Below, piece by piece: positions 1 through 9,300 of a stretch of 64,000 nucleotides of DNA (position 1 is the stretch's first letter; each line of letters begins with the position of its first letter). Below the pieces are notes generated by a model. The model did no database searches, was not told where the DNA came from, and saw only the letters and a program-made list of their open reading frames with translations. A program made the translations under genes and the position numbers. Source of the stretch: Micromonospora sp. NBC_01796 (lineage in GTDB: Bacteria > Actinomycetota > Actinomycetes > Mycobacteriales > Micromonosporaceae); assembly GCF_035917455.1 (NCBI RefSeq), contig NZ_CP109078.1, positions 5,998,001-6,062,000 on the forward strand, read 5' to 3'.

Positions 1-391
1 CAGGTACAGATGTCCGCCCCGCCGCTTTCCACCGCCCGCGGCCTCACCCGGCACGGATCGCTCATCCGACATCCGCGTCTCCCCCGTATCCACGGTTCCG
101 TTGGACAGATCGGTCCTCGCTACGGTCTTCCGGCCAAGAACCCGGCTTGGAGATGAATCGAGACTGCCGTGGCTGTGGCCCGACGCCCCGGCGAAGCAGC
201 TCAAGTCCGGGTTCGAGCCTAATGCGCGGAGCAGGTCCAGATCGCCTTTCCGGTGATTCTCTCGGGCGGAACCAACGGGCAGACGCCGACCGGGACAGCA
301 GACCTCGTGCACCAGGTCCTGTCTCGCGGAATCTGGTGGTCGGGGGTATGGCCCGCGAGGTCCGGTCGGTCGGTCCCGGTCGCTCCGGCCG
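1..391. other. non-coding stretch at left edge
   Basis: No convincing gene is seen here. Short open frames exist on both strands, but they overlap one another, lack ribosome binding sites and have the arginine/proline-rich composition of chance frames in GC-rich DNA. The stretch lies downstream of the fucosidase gene and its terminator. Confidence 0.5.
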
Positions 392-423
392 TGGGCCGGC
401 GGGGCCTGAACCCCGCCGGCCCA
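392..423 (-). terminator. hairpin terminator of the fucosidase gene
   Basis: A perfect 13-bp inverted repeat (arms 392-404 and 411-423) with a 6-nt loop begins 6 nt after the stop codon of the GH29 gene. No long U-tract follows, as is usual for GC-rich actinomycete terminators. Confidence 0.8.
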
Positions 424-428
424 CCGCG

Positions 429-2549
429 CTACGAGGCGACTACGTCGAAGCGATCCACGAGCATGTACGTTCCCGATCGTTTGACGCCGCGCAGGGTGTG
501 CGAACCCTGCGGTAGTCCGCGGACGCTGTAGATGACCTGTTGCGCCAGGCGGGTGCTGCTGCTCGTGTCGACCGTGGCTCGCAGGACACCGTCGAGGTAG
601 ATGTCCACCAGGCCCTGGTCGGAGTAGCGCTCCGACAGGTAGTCGATGCCGGTGCCGTTGAACGTGTAGGTGAAGGACCCGCCGTTGCTGGTCGTGTAGT
701 GCACGTCGTCGTTGTAGTCGCCGAGGCCGCGGTTGCTGCTGACCGCCCAGCCGGTGCTGTAGGTCGCCACGCTGTCGTTGAGCCGCTGGACCGTGCCGGT
801 GCTCGGATAGAGCTGCGACCGGGGCACGACCTGGGCGGGTGTGTTGGGGCTGCTCCAGATGAGCTTCATGTATGCCGAGCCGCCCTGGTCGGTCTGTTCC
901 AGGCGGATGTCGTGACGGCCGGCGGTGAGGGTGACGCTGCCCTGGTCGACGGCTGGTGCGTGGGGCGTGGCGTTGTCGATGACGAGTTGCCCGTCGATCC
1001 AGAGCCGGACCGTGTCGTCCGACACGGCGGTGAAGGTGTACCGCTCGGAGTATCGCGCCTCGATCGAGCCGGTCCAGCGGCTGGCGAAGTTGTCGGTGCC
1101 GATCGAGGGGGCGGGGGAGCCGCTGAAACGCCATGCGTAGTTGACGGTCGGATCCGTACGGGTGACCGCTGGCGTACCGGTGAACGTGGTGTTGTTCCAG
1201 AACTCCGCCCTGAGTCCGGAGCCGGTGCCGACCGCGGCGGGCGTGGGGGTGCTGATGTCGGCCTCGATGACGGTGGCGATGGCGTTGGTGGCGCCGCCGC
1301 TCGGTAGGAAGTCGTAGCCGTCACCGGCGGCGCGCACACTCACCGGTGAGGCGCTGCCGAGCACCCGCGCACCCGTGACCGTGAACGGCGACCGTTGGCT
1401 GAGGTGCAGAGTCGTGGCCCAGTTGTTGACGATGAGATACAGCTTGTTGCCCTTGCGGGTGACCTTGCCCCAGGACGGCTGGGCGACCAGACCGGTGTAG
1501 CCGGCGCCGGTGATGGCCGCGCTGTTGGTCGTCATCCAGTTTCCGACGCCGTTCAGGGCACCGGACTGCCCCGCCGTGACCGTACCGGTGGGGGTCGGGC
1601 CGATGTTGAGCAGCAGGTTGGCGCCGTTGCTCGTCACGCTGGCCAGGTCGCGTACGAGTTGGGTCGGTGACTTGAAGTTGGTGTCCCAGGCCGCGTATCC
1701 CCAGGTGTTGTTGATGGTCATGCAGGTTTCCTGCAGTTGTGCCGATGGCGGGGAGCCGGCGAGAGCCTGCTCAGGGGTGCCGTAGTCGCCGTCGACGGGG
1801 CGGCGCTTGCCGATCCGGTTGTTGGTGATGATCTGGGGTGAGATGCCGCGTACGAACCGCTCCAGGTCCTCGCCGTTCTGCTCGGACCACGGGTTGGTGG
1901 GGTTGGTCTCGGTCCACTCGCCGTCGAACCACAGCAGCGCGGGGTCGTAGTTGGTCACGAGTTCCTGCAGTTGTGCCTTCATCTTGGTGACGTACGCCGG
2001 GAAGTTCGCGACAAAATCCGGCTCGTGCCAGTCCCAGATCGAGTAGTAGAAACCGAGTTTGATGCCGTTGGCGGTCGCCGCGTCCTTGAGTTCGCGCAGG
2101 AGGTCGCGGGAGAAGCCGGAGTGGTCGCGCAGGTTCCATCGGTTGACGCCGGTGGGCCACATGGCGAACCCGTCGTGGTGCTTGGAGGTGATCACGATGT
2201 ACTTCTGGCCTGCCTGCTTGGCCATCTGCACGATCGCGTTCGCGTCGAAGGACGCAGGGTTGAAGGTGGCGGCCTTGGCCTCGTAGTCGCTCCACGGGAT
2301 GTTGCACTGCCGCTTGATCCATTCGACCTCGCGACACGTTCCGTACTGGCCCTGGTAGACGGCGTACGGACCGAAGTGGATGAACATGCCGAAGCGTGCC
2401 TCGTCGAACCAGCGGGTACGTGATCCGCTCAAGGCGTCATCGACGACGTAGTTGTCGCCCGGAGCGGCGGCGGCCGGTGCCGATGGGACGACGACCGTCG
2501 CGGCAATCGCCATGAGCAACGACAGTCCTGCTCGGAATGCTGATCGCAT
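429..2549 (-). CDS. secreted GH29 alpha-L-fucosidase with PA14 domain
   Basis: Predicted exported exo-glycosidase releasing L-fucose from glycans. The start is the ATG at 2549, preceded by AGGAGAGG, rather than an in-frame ATG 147 nt upstream. It opens a classical signal peptide (MRSAFRAGLSLL..., ending in an Ala run near residue 29). The GH29 catalytic barrel covers about residues 40-400, and the Asp of LLWFDGEW (about D209) fits the family nucleophile. A PA14 domain (about 445-580) and a C-terminal beta-sandwich resembling a galactose-binding module follow, so the enzyme probably binds a polysaccharide. It is single-gene, divergent from the secreted protein at 2928. A 15-bp palindrome at 2632-2646 is a candidate sugar-responsive operator. 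The family call is firm; the exact linkage specificity cannot be read. Confidence 0.88.
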   Translation of the reverse strand: MRSAFRAGLSLLMAIAATVVVPSAPAAAAPGDNYVVDDALSGSRTRWFDEARFGMFIHFGPYAVYQGQYGTCREVEWIKRQCNIPWSDYEAKAATFNPASFDANAIVQMAKQAGQKYIVITSKHHDGFAMWPTGVNRWNLRDHSGFSRDLLRELKDAATANGIKLGFYYSIWDWHEPDFVANFPAYVTKMKAQLQELVTNYDPALLWFDGEWTETNPTNPWSEQNGEDLERFVRGISPQIITNNRIGKRRPVDGDYGTPEQALAGSPPSAQLQETCMTINNTWGYAAWDTNFKSPTQLVRDLASVTSNGANLLLNIGPTPTGTVTAGQSGALNGVGNWMTTNSAAITGAGYTGLVAQPSWGKVTRKGNKLYLIVNNWATTLHLSQRSPFTVTGARVLGSASPVSVRAAGDGYDFLPSGGATNAIATVIEADISTPTPAAVGTGSGLRAEFWNNTTFTGTPAVTRTDPTVNYAWRFSGSPAPSIGTDNFASRWTGSIEARYSERYTFTAVSDDTVRLWIDGQLVIDNATPHAPAVDQGSVTLTAGRHDIRLEQTDQGGSAYMKLIWSSPNTPAQVVPRSQLYPSTGTVQRLNDSVATYSTGWAVSSNRGLGDYNDDVHYTTSNGGSFTYTFNGTGIDYLSERYSDQGLVDIYLDGVLRATVDTSSSTRLAQQVIYSVRGLPQGSHTLRGVKRSGTYMLVDRFDVVAS

Positions 2550-2631
2550 GGTGTCCTCTCCTGCGCGCGCGCCATCCACGGTGCCGGGGGCGGCCGGCGG
2601 TGGATGTTCGAGAGATAGAAATGACTCGATA

Positions 2632-2646
2632 ATGTTCCCGAAACAT
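2632..2646. promoter_or_regulatory. palindromic operator upstream of fucosidase
   Basis: ATGTTCCCGAAACAT is an inverted repeat with 6 of 7 base pairs matched. It lies 83 bp upstream of the fucosidase ATG and is flanked by two copies of the 9-mer AATGACTCG (2620-2628 and 2659-2667). The form fits a LacI- or GntR-type repressor site; which protein binds is unknown. Confidence 0.45.
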
Positions 2647-2927
2647 CGGACGTATGTCAATGACTCGGTCTCGTCGCTCGGGATGGACACCGCCAAACCG
2701 TGGGTACCCTGGTGGATTCATCGGACGAGTTTCGAGATTGGGGGCCACCTTGAGCAAATCCGCCATGCGTGAAGCAACCTGATCGGCTCACGCCCGGTCG
2801 TTGATCACCTGGCCGGTCGTCCACTGTGCACGATCAGGTCGACCGGCTAGCGTGCTTGCACGAGGGACCCCGAGGTCGAGCGGATTCCCTGACCGGACCC
2901 CTCTCCAACGACCGCAGGGGAGCAAGG

Positions 2928-3914
2928 ATGAAGAGAGTCCTCCCGCGCCGGCTCGGGCTTGTGCTCACTCCGGTACTCATCGTCGCGTTGGCCGTCGGCA
3001 CCCCGGCATACGCCGCGCAGGCCGGCGACCCGACCGGCGCGACCATCACGACGAAGCTCGTCCAACAGGGCACCGATCTTCCGGCGCGGAACATCTGTGT
3101 CTTCGCCACCCCGGTGCTGACCTTCAGCTGGCCGGATCTCTGTCCGGCCCGCAGCGACGCCGACGGCCGTGTTCGGGTTGAGGTGCCGGCGGCCGGTGCG
3201 TACAACCTGTTCGTGTTGCCGGACTCGGGCAGCCGGTACGGCGCCCAGTGGGTCGGCCCGGACGGTGGCACAGGATCGCAGAAGACCGCCCGGCGGATCA
3301 CGCTGGACACCGGCGAGACGAAGCCGGTGCCGAAGATCGAGCTGGATGACCGGGCCACCATCGTCGGGCAACGGCGCCCCGGCCCGGGGCGGCAGATCGT
3401 GAACGGCACCGTCGGCATTGTCAGCCCGACCCCGGACAATCAACGGGACCTGCGCTATTCGCCGATCGCCGACGACGGCTCGTTCCGCATCGACTGGCTC
3501 GGCCCGTACGAGTGGCCACTGCTGTTCAAGTCCGACCAGCACCCGTACCAGTGGAGCGGGCAGGTGGGCAACCGGTTGCTTGCCGACCTGGCGCCGGCGA
3601 CGATCGGCGCGACGGAGCCGTACCTCTTCAGTCTGTCCGGCGGAACATATGTCGGGGTGCGCATCCCGGACGAGCCACCGGGCCCGCTCCGCCTGGTGAT
3701 GCGTAACGTGGCGACCGGAGAGGCGGTGGCCTTCGGGGAGGACGACGACGCCAACCACCACGTTCGCCCCATGGTCCTCGGCGGTCAGCAGGTCAAGTGG
3801 GAGTGTCTCTGCCCGAGCGGCGTCCGGTGGCACGGCGGCACCGACTTCGCCAGTGCGACCCCGGTGGTGATCCACACCATGACACTGCCGTACCTGACCT
3901 TCGAAGGACCGTAG
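2928..3914 (+). CDS. secreted protein of unknown function, 328 aa
   Basis: I do not recognise a named family. The start is the ATG at 2928 (MKRVLPRRLGL...) behind AGGGGAG; an in-frame ATG further upstream would place 34 non-signal-like residues before the signal peptide. The N-terminus is a clear Sec signal peptide with cleavage near AYAAQA (residues 27-32). The mature part is rich in Gly, Pro and beta-prone segments, with phrases typical of carboxypeptidase-regulatory/Ig-like sandwiches (DADGRVRVEVPAAG, DDGSFRIDW), suggesting tandem beta-sandwich domains and a binding or surface role. It is divergent from the fucosidase gene and may share its control region. Confidence 0.7.
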   Translation: MKRVLPRRLGLVLTPVLIVALAVGTPAYAAQAGDPTGATITTKLVQQGTDLPARNICVFATPVLTFSWPDLCPARSDADGRVRVEVPAAGAYNLFVLPDSGSRYGAQWVGPDGGTGSQKTARRITLDTGETKPVPKIELDDRATIVGQRRPGPGRQIVNGTVGIVSPTPDNQRDLRYSPIADDGSFRIDWLGPYEWPLLFKSDQHPYQWSGQVGNRLLADLAPATIGATEPYLFSLSGGTYVGVRIPDEPPGPLRLVMRNVATGEAVAFGEDDDANHHVRPMVLGGQQVKWECLCPSGVRWHGGTDFASATPVVIHTMTLPYLTFEGP

Positions 3915-4041
3915 GCCCCGAGACACCCACCTCACCCTGGACACACGCGGTCGCCGTCGAATCGGGATTGGCCAACGTGGCGCGGTGCCTGTCCCTGGCA
4001 GGATGTGGTTGGGTCCGGGAACGGTCGCGATACTTCGAGGC

Positions 4042-4929
4042 GTGGACGCGAAACGACAGCTCGGCGAATTCCTGCAGGCTCGACGCTCTCAGTTGCGGCC
4101 GGAGGACATTGGCGTGGCCACCTACGGTGACCGGCGCCGGGTCCGGGGGCTGCGCCGGGAGGAACTGGCTCTGCTGGCCGGGGTCAGCGCTTCGTACTAT
4201 TCGCGCCTGGAGCAGGGCCAGGCAGTCAACGCCTCGCCCGAAGTGCTGGACGCCCTCGCCCGGGCACTACGGCTCGACGACGCAGAACGCCGCCACCTGC
4301 ACGAGCTTGCGGTCGGGACCCGCCGCCGCCACCCGACACGTCGCCCGGCACCGGAGCGGGTCAGCCCGGCCGTACACCAACTGGTCGCGGCGCTGGGTGA
4401 CGTACCCGTGGTGGTGCTCGGCCGGCGTAGCGACGTGCTGGCCTGGAACACCTCCGGGCATGTCCTGTTCGCCGGCCACCTGGACCCGGACCTCCCGCAA
4501 CGGCCGGACCAACGTCCCAACATGGCGCGGCTGCTGTTCCTGGACGCGCACACCCGCGAGTTGTACGCGGACTGGTCTGCGAAGGCCCGGGCGGTGGTGG
4601 GGACGCTGCGGATGGCCGCCGGGCAGTATCCGGACGACTCGCTGATGTCCGCGCTGGTAGGGGAGCTGGCGGTGAAGAACCCGCAGTTCGCCGCGATGTG
4701 GGCCGACCATCGGGTCAAGGCCGGTGGGGACGCCGTCTACGAGATGCGCCACCCGCTGGTCGGTGTCATCTCGGTGACCCAGCAGACCCTGCGGACCGAG
4801 GACGGCCAGGCGATCGTCGTCGCCACCACCGAGCCCGGCTCGGCGTCGCACGCGGCGATGACCCTGCTCGTGCACAGCGCCGTCACCACCCGTACCGTCG
4901 CGCCACACCCCCTTTCCGCGCGCGAATAG
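4042..4929 (+). CDS. XRE-family regulator with MmyB-like ligand domain
   Basis: Predicted DNA-binding regulator. An N-terminal helix-turn-helix (RREELALLAGVSASYYSRLE, about residues 35-55) is followed by the C-terminal PAS-like sensor typical of MmyB-type actinobacterial proteins. These commonly control a neighbouring oxidoreductase or hydrolase gene. The GTG at 4042 (VDAKRQLGEFLQ) gives the usual family N-terminus; longer in-frame starts at 3985 and 4003 are possible but would add atypical residues. The downstream metallo-hydrolase gene, same direction after 206 bp, is the likely target. The ligand is unknown. Confidence 0.85.
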   Translation: MDAKRQLGEFLQARRSQLRPEDIGVATYGDRRRVRGLRREELALLAGVSASYYSRLEQGQAVNASPEVLDALARALRLDDAERRHLHELAVGTRRRHPTRRPAPERVSPAVHQLVAALGDVPVVVLGRRSDVLAWNTSGHVLFAGHLDPDLPQRPDQRPNMARLLFLDAHTRELYADWSAKARAVVGTLRMAAGQYPDDSLMSALVGELAVKNPQFAAMWADHRVKAGGDAVYEMRHPLVGVISVTQQTLRTEDGQAIVVATTEPGSASHAAMTLLVHSAVTTRTVAPHPLSARE

Positions 4930-4953
4930 CGCCTTTCTCGCCGGCCGAAACGA

Positions 4954-4973
4954 GGTGCTCCGAAAGGAGCGCC
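4954..4973 (+). terminator. hairpin after MmyB-type regulator
   Basis: An 8-bp stem (one G-U pair) with a GAAA tetraloop sits 25 nt after the regulator stop codon. It may separate the regulator from the hydrolase transcript. Confidence 0.45.
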
Positions 4974-5135
4974 GGACCCTTCGCGCCCGCACCACCCGAA
5001 TCGACAAGGCACTGAGAAAGGAAGAACCGCCCGCACCGTCCGTGTGCTCGGTGCCGTCCACACCACCGCCGTCGACCCAATATGGCGCTGGCCTTCCTTG
5101 CCGCGTCACCGACCCCGTTTTCCCTGGAGATTCCC

Positions 5136-6032
5136 ATGCAAGAGATCAAGCTCGGCGACGTCACCGTTATCCGTGTCGAGGAGACGCACGGCCCGATCAT
5201 GCCGACCGGTGCCTTCTTTCCCGCCATGCCGGACGAGGCCTGGCGGGCGCACCGTGACCTTCTGGTCCCGGACCATCTCGGCGCCGACGACGGAATGGTG
5301 CACGTTGCCATGCAGAGCTGGCTGCTGCGCAGTGAGGGCCGCAACATCCTGATCGACACCGGCATCGGCAACGACAAGAACCGGCCGGCGGTGCCGCCGT
5401 GGCACCAGCAGCAGGTGGCCTACCTGGGACGGCTCGCCGCGGCCGGGGTCAAGCCCGAGGACATCGACCTGGTGGTCAACACGCATCTGCACGTGGACCA
5501 CGTCGGGTGGAACACCCGGCTCGTCGACGGCCAGTGGCTGCCGACGTTCCCGAACGCCACCTACCTGATGCCCGCCGCCGACTTCCACCACTGGAATCCC
5601 GCGAACAACCCCGGCATTCCGGGAAGCGTCAACGAGAACGCGTACGACGACAGCATCGCCCCGGTGCATGCTGCCGGACAGGTGCGACTGTGGGAGGACA
5701 GCTACCCGATCGATGGCAATCTGCGGCTGGAAGCCGCGCCGGGGCACACGCCCGGCCACGCCGTGATCAAGCTGAGGTCGGGTGGCGACCGGGCGCTGTT
5801 CGCCGGTGACATCGTCCACACCCCGTTGCAGCTGCACCACCACGCCCACAGCAGCTGCTTCTGTGAGGACCCTGCCCAGGCCGCGGTCACCCGACGCCGC
5901 CTGCTCGACTGGGCAGCCGAGACCCGGTCGTTGGTACTGCCGGCACACTTCAGCGGCCATTCCGCACTCGAAATCAACCGGCACGGCGAGTCGTACGCCG
6001 TCAAGCGGTGGGGTGCGTTCCCCAGATACTGA
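5136..6032 (+). CDS. MBL-fold metallo-hydrolase (lactonase-like)
   Basis: Predicted zinc hydrolase of the metallo-beta-lactamase fold, in the branch that includes quorum-quenching lactonases and YtnP-like enzymes. The zinc motif HLHVDH is at residues 117-122, followed by a GHTPGH loop, GDIVHT and a late PAHF histidine, so both metal sites look complete. No signal peptide is seen, so it is cytosolic. The ATG at 5136 (MQEIKLGDVTV) follows TGGAGA at a proper distance; the ATG at 5082 gives a non-homologous extension. It lies behind the MmyB-type regulator and is closed by a strong terminator. The substrate could be a lactone or other ester. Confidence 0.85.
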   Translation: MQEIKLGDVTVIRVEETHGPIMPTGAFFPAMPDEAWRAHRDLLVPDHLGADDGMVHVAMQSWLLRSEGRNILIDTGIGNDKNRPAVPPWHQQQVAYLGRLAAAGVKPEDIDLVVNTHLHVDHVGWNTRLVDGQWLPTFPNATYLMPAADFHHWNPANNPGIPGSVNENAYDDSIAPVHAAGQVRLWEDSYPIDGNLRLEAAPGHTPGHAVIKLRSGGDRALFAGDIVHTPLQLHHHAHSSCFCEDPAQAAVTRRRLLDWAAETRSLVLPAHFSGHSALEINRHGESYAVKRWGAFPRY

Positions 6033-6043
6033 CCCTTCGTTTC

Positions 6044-6077
6044 GAGCCCGTCGCCGTCACCCGACGGCGGCGGGCTC
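6044..6077 (+). terminator. strong hairpin terminator
   Basis: A 15-bp stem (one G-U pair, arms 6044-6058 and 6063-6077) with a 4-nt loop lies 12 nt after the metallo-hydrolase stop codon. Confidence 0.8.
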
Positions 6078-6318
6078 CCCTCGCCGTCGTGCGGTAGCAC
6101 GGGTGACTCGACGGTCTTCGGGTCAGCGCCCTCGGCGAGAGAGGCGAACCGGCGGAACAGCCTCATCATGATCATCTACAGCAGTCCGGACGTCACGTGC
6201 AGAACGTGTGAAAGCCGACTAACGCCCAGCTCACACCGTGTGTGGCGGTCCCGGAGAGGCCCATGATCGCGAACTGAACGTTGGATCTTGCGCGATGGAG
6301 CGGGACGGGGCAGGATGC

Positions 6319-6334
6319 GGGAAAGCGCTTGCCC
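6319..6334. promoter_or_regulatory. LacI-type operator upstream of PL11 lyase
   Basis: GGGAAAGCGCTTGCCC is a 16-bp palindrome with a perfect AAGCGCTT core and GGG/CCC flanks. A central CG step inside an AAGCGCTT core is the hallmark of LacI-family sugar repressor sites. It lies 32 bp upstream of the lyase GTG. No LacI-family gene is in the window, so the regulator is encoded elsewhere. Confidence 0.6.
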
Positions 6335-6365
6335 AACGGAGGGCGATGCGAGATGGAGAACAAAA

Positions 6366-9300
6366 GTGCGAAAAACACTGCGTAGACTCGTACCCTTGCC
6401 CCTGGTGCTGGCCGTGAGCCTGCCCATGTTCGGTATCACCCCTCCGGCGGCGAGCGCTGCCCCCGCGTCCGGTTCGCGGCAGATGGAGTATCTGACCCGT
6501 GGCCTGGTTGCCGCCCAGACTGCCGACGGCATCTTCCTGAGCTGGCGCTTCCTGGGCAACGAACCTGACGGCATCTCCTGGAACCTCTACCGCAAAGACG
6601 GCAATGCGGACTTCGTGAAGATCACCACGATCGCGCCCCGGGATGTTCAGCCGGAGAGCGACTACGACACGAACCCCGGCATCGTGAAGGAAGACGTCAC
6701 CCCCTCGAACTACACCGACCCCGACGGCGTTCTCACCTCCATCTACGAGGTCGCCCCGGTCATCGGCGGCGTCGAGGGCGCGAGGCAGGGCATGAGCGTG
6801 CCCATGCTGTCAGCCCTGGCCGGCCAGGCAGGCCAGGCCAACCGGGGTGCGGCGAGTTACATCCCGCTCAAGCCCGCCCCGGCACCCGTACCGCTCGCCC
6901 ACTTCACCTACCGCAACCAGCGGTTCGGCCCGGGCACCAACATGAACGCGGCCAACATGGTCATCCCGGGCACGGCAAACCAGAACTGGTACGTCGTCGA
7001 CATGGATCTCCTGCGCGGGTTCCGGGTGGCGTACGACGACCAGGCGACCGTGACCCAGGAGCAGCTCGACGGTTGGGTCGCGAAGCTCAACGAGCACAAC
7101 ACGACCCCCAACGCGCTCGGGGTCGCCACCTACACCACCGCTCGGCCGCTGACGAACTCCCTCGTCAACGGCAAGATCACGGAAGCGCTGTACAAAGAGC
7201 TGGAAGCCGAGTTCGTCAAGTACGTGGAGAACCTCGACGCCGGCACCTCGCTTCCCTACGCGAAGACCAGCACCGGCGCGGTTTACACGTCGCAGAGCAG
7301 CACCTACTCCACGCACGACATGACCGTGGGTGACTTCGACGGCGACGGCGAGTACGAAATCGTCGTCAAGTGGCGCAGCACCCAGCAGGACCCCATGTAC
7401 TCCGAGCCGATCTTCGGCGGCAGCAACACCACCACCGCCCCGGAGTACGTCGACGTCTACAAGCTGGACGGGACCCTGCTGTTCCGCGTCGACATGGGCT
7501 ACAACGTGCGGGCGGGCAACGACCACGAGACCACCCTGTTCGCCGAGGACTTCGACGGTGACGGCAAGTCCGAACTGATGCTCAAGACCGCCCTGGGCAC
7601 CCGGGTCGGCAACTGGGACGAGGCGTCGCAGTCCGTCGTGTATCCGGACTCCGGCGTCGTGGGCGGCCAGGACGGCCTGAACGCCACCACGGACAAGTTC
7701 AAGGAGTACTTCACCACCGGCAACACCGGTGCACTCGACACCTACTGGTCGCTGCTGAACAGCTTCGCCATCAGCTACCGCGTCCCGGTGGCCGGAGGCG
7801 GCAACGACGGACCCAACGATCCGGCTCTCAAGCGGTGGATCAAGACCTACCACGTTGGCCCGATCGGTCCGGCAAAGGATGACCAGGAGTTCTTCTCGGC
7901 ATTCAAGTGGGACGCCGGCGCCGCCAAGGGCGTGCTCGTGGACAGCGCCGCGTACCCGTTCCGCTACGAGGGCAGCGTCGACGGTGACAACTGGGCCATG
8001 ACGCCCGCCACCCAGCGCGGCAACTTCTCGTACCTCGCCTTCCCCGGCCCCGGCGCGGGCAGCGGCCCTGCCGACTACAAGTCGCAGATGATGGCCCCCT
8101 CGGAGGCCTACTGGCTGGAACACCCCTGGAAGGCAGCCGTGTGGGGTGACGCGCAGGGCAACCGCGCCAACCGCTACGTCGGTGTCGTGGCAGCTCTGGA
8201 CGGCAAGCACAACTACGCGGTCTCCCAGCGTGGCTACTACGCCAGGACGACCATGGCCGCCTTCACCATCGTGGACGGCAAGGTCAGACTTCAGGCCAGC
8301 TTCGACTCGGCCGACCCGCAGTACTGGTCCCTGGGCGGCAGCGCCTACGACTACCAGAACCGTGGCAACCACCAGACCCAGTCCGGCGACCTCGACGGCG
8401 ACGGTCGGGACGAGATCGTCATGAAGGCCATGGTTCTCGACCTGAACGCCGACGGCACCAAGATCCTGCCCGAGGTGATCAACGGCGACACCATGCCGAC
8501 GATCGAGGGTCAGAACAGCGTTCCTCCGGTTGCCAACACCTTCGAGTTCGCCACCGACGCCGTACGGAACAACCCGCTGAACGTCTGGGCCCCGCTCCGC
8601 CACGGCGACCGCAGCGCGCTGCTTCCGGTCGACAAGGACAACGAGTTCCGCATGTGGTCCGGCAGCGAGGAAAACCTGCTGGACGACATCCGTACCGGCC
8701 ACCAGCTCGGGTGGATGCCCGGCCCGGAGGCGCACGACCCGTTGAAGGGTCAGCGGCGCAACGACCAGGGCCAGATCGTCCACGAGAACTCGATGGTCTT
8801 CGGCGTGTACGCCGGAACCGACGCCGAGGGCGCCGTGGCCGGCAACTTCTCCAACCGCTGGCCGGGCGCGCAGGGATTCTCGCAGAACGGCGCCCGGAGC
8901 ATGGTCACCGGCGAGCTCCTGAACGGCAGCAGCAACGTGAGCAGCGGCCAGTACGCCATCTGGTTCGGCGGCGGCCTGACCGCCATGGCCGCGAGCAACG
9001 CGACCATCAGCACGGTCAACGACCTGACCTTCGCGACCTCCTCGTATCTCGCGACCGGCCTGACGTCGACCGGCAACAAGAGCACCCCCACCCTCAAGGC
9101 CGACCTGATGGGCGACTGGCGCGAGGAGCTCGTGCTCCGCGCCTCGGACAACCGTCTGGCCATCGTCACGACCCTCTCGCCGACCGCGTACGGCATCCGT
9201 ACGCTGATGCACGACCCGATGTACCGCATGGGGGTTGCGAACAAGAACACCGGTTACGACCAGTTCGGGTTCGCCAGCTTCTACCTGGGCGACGAGGCGA

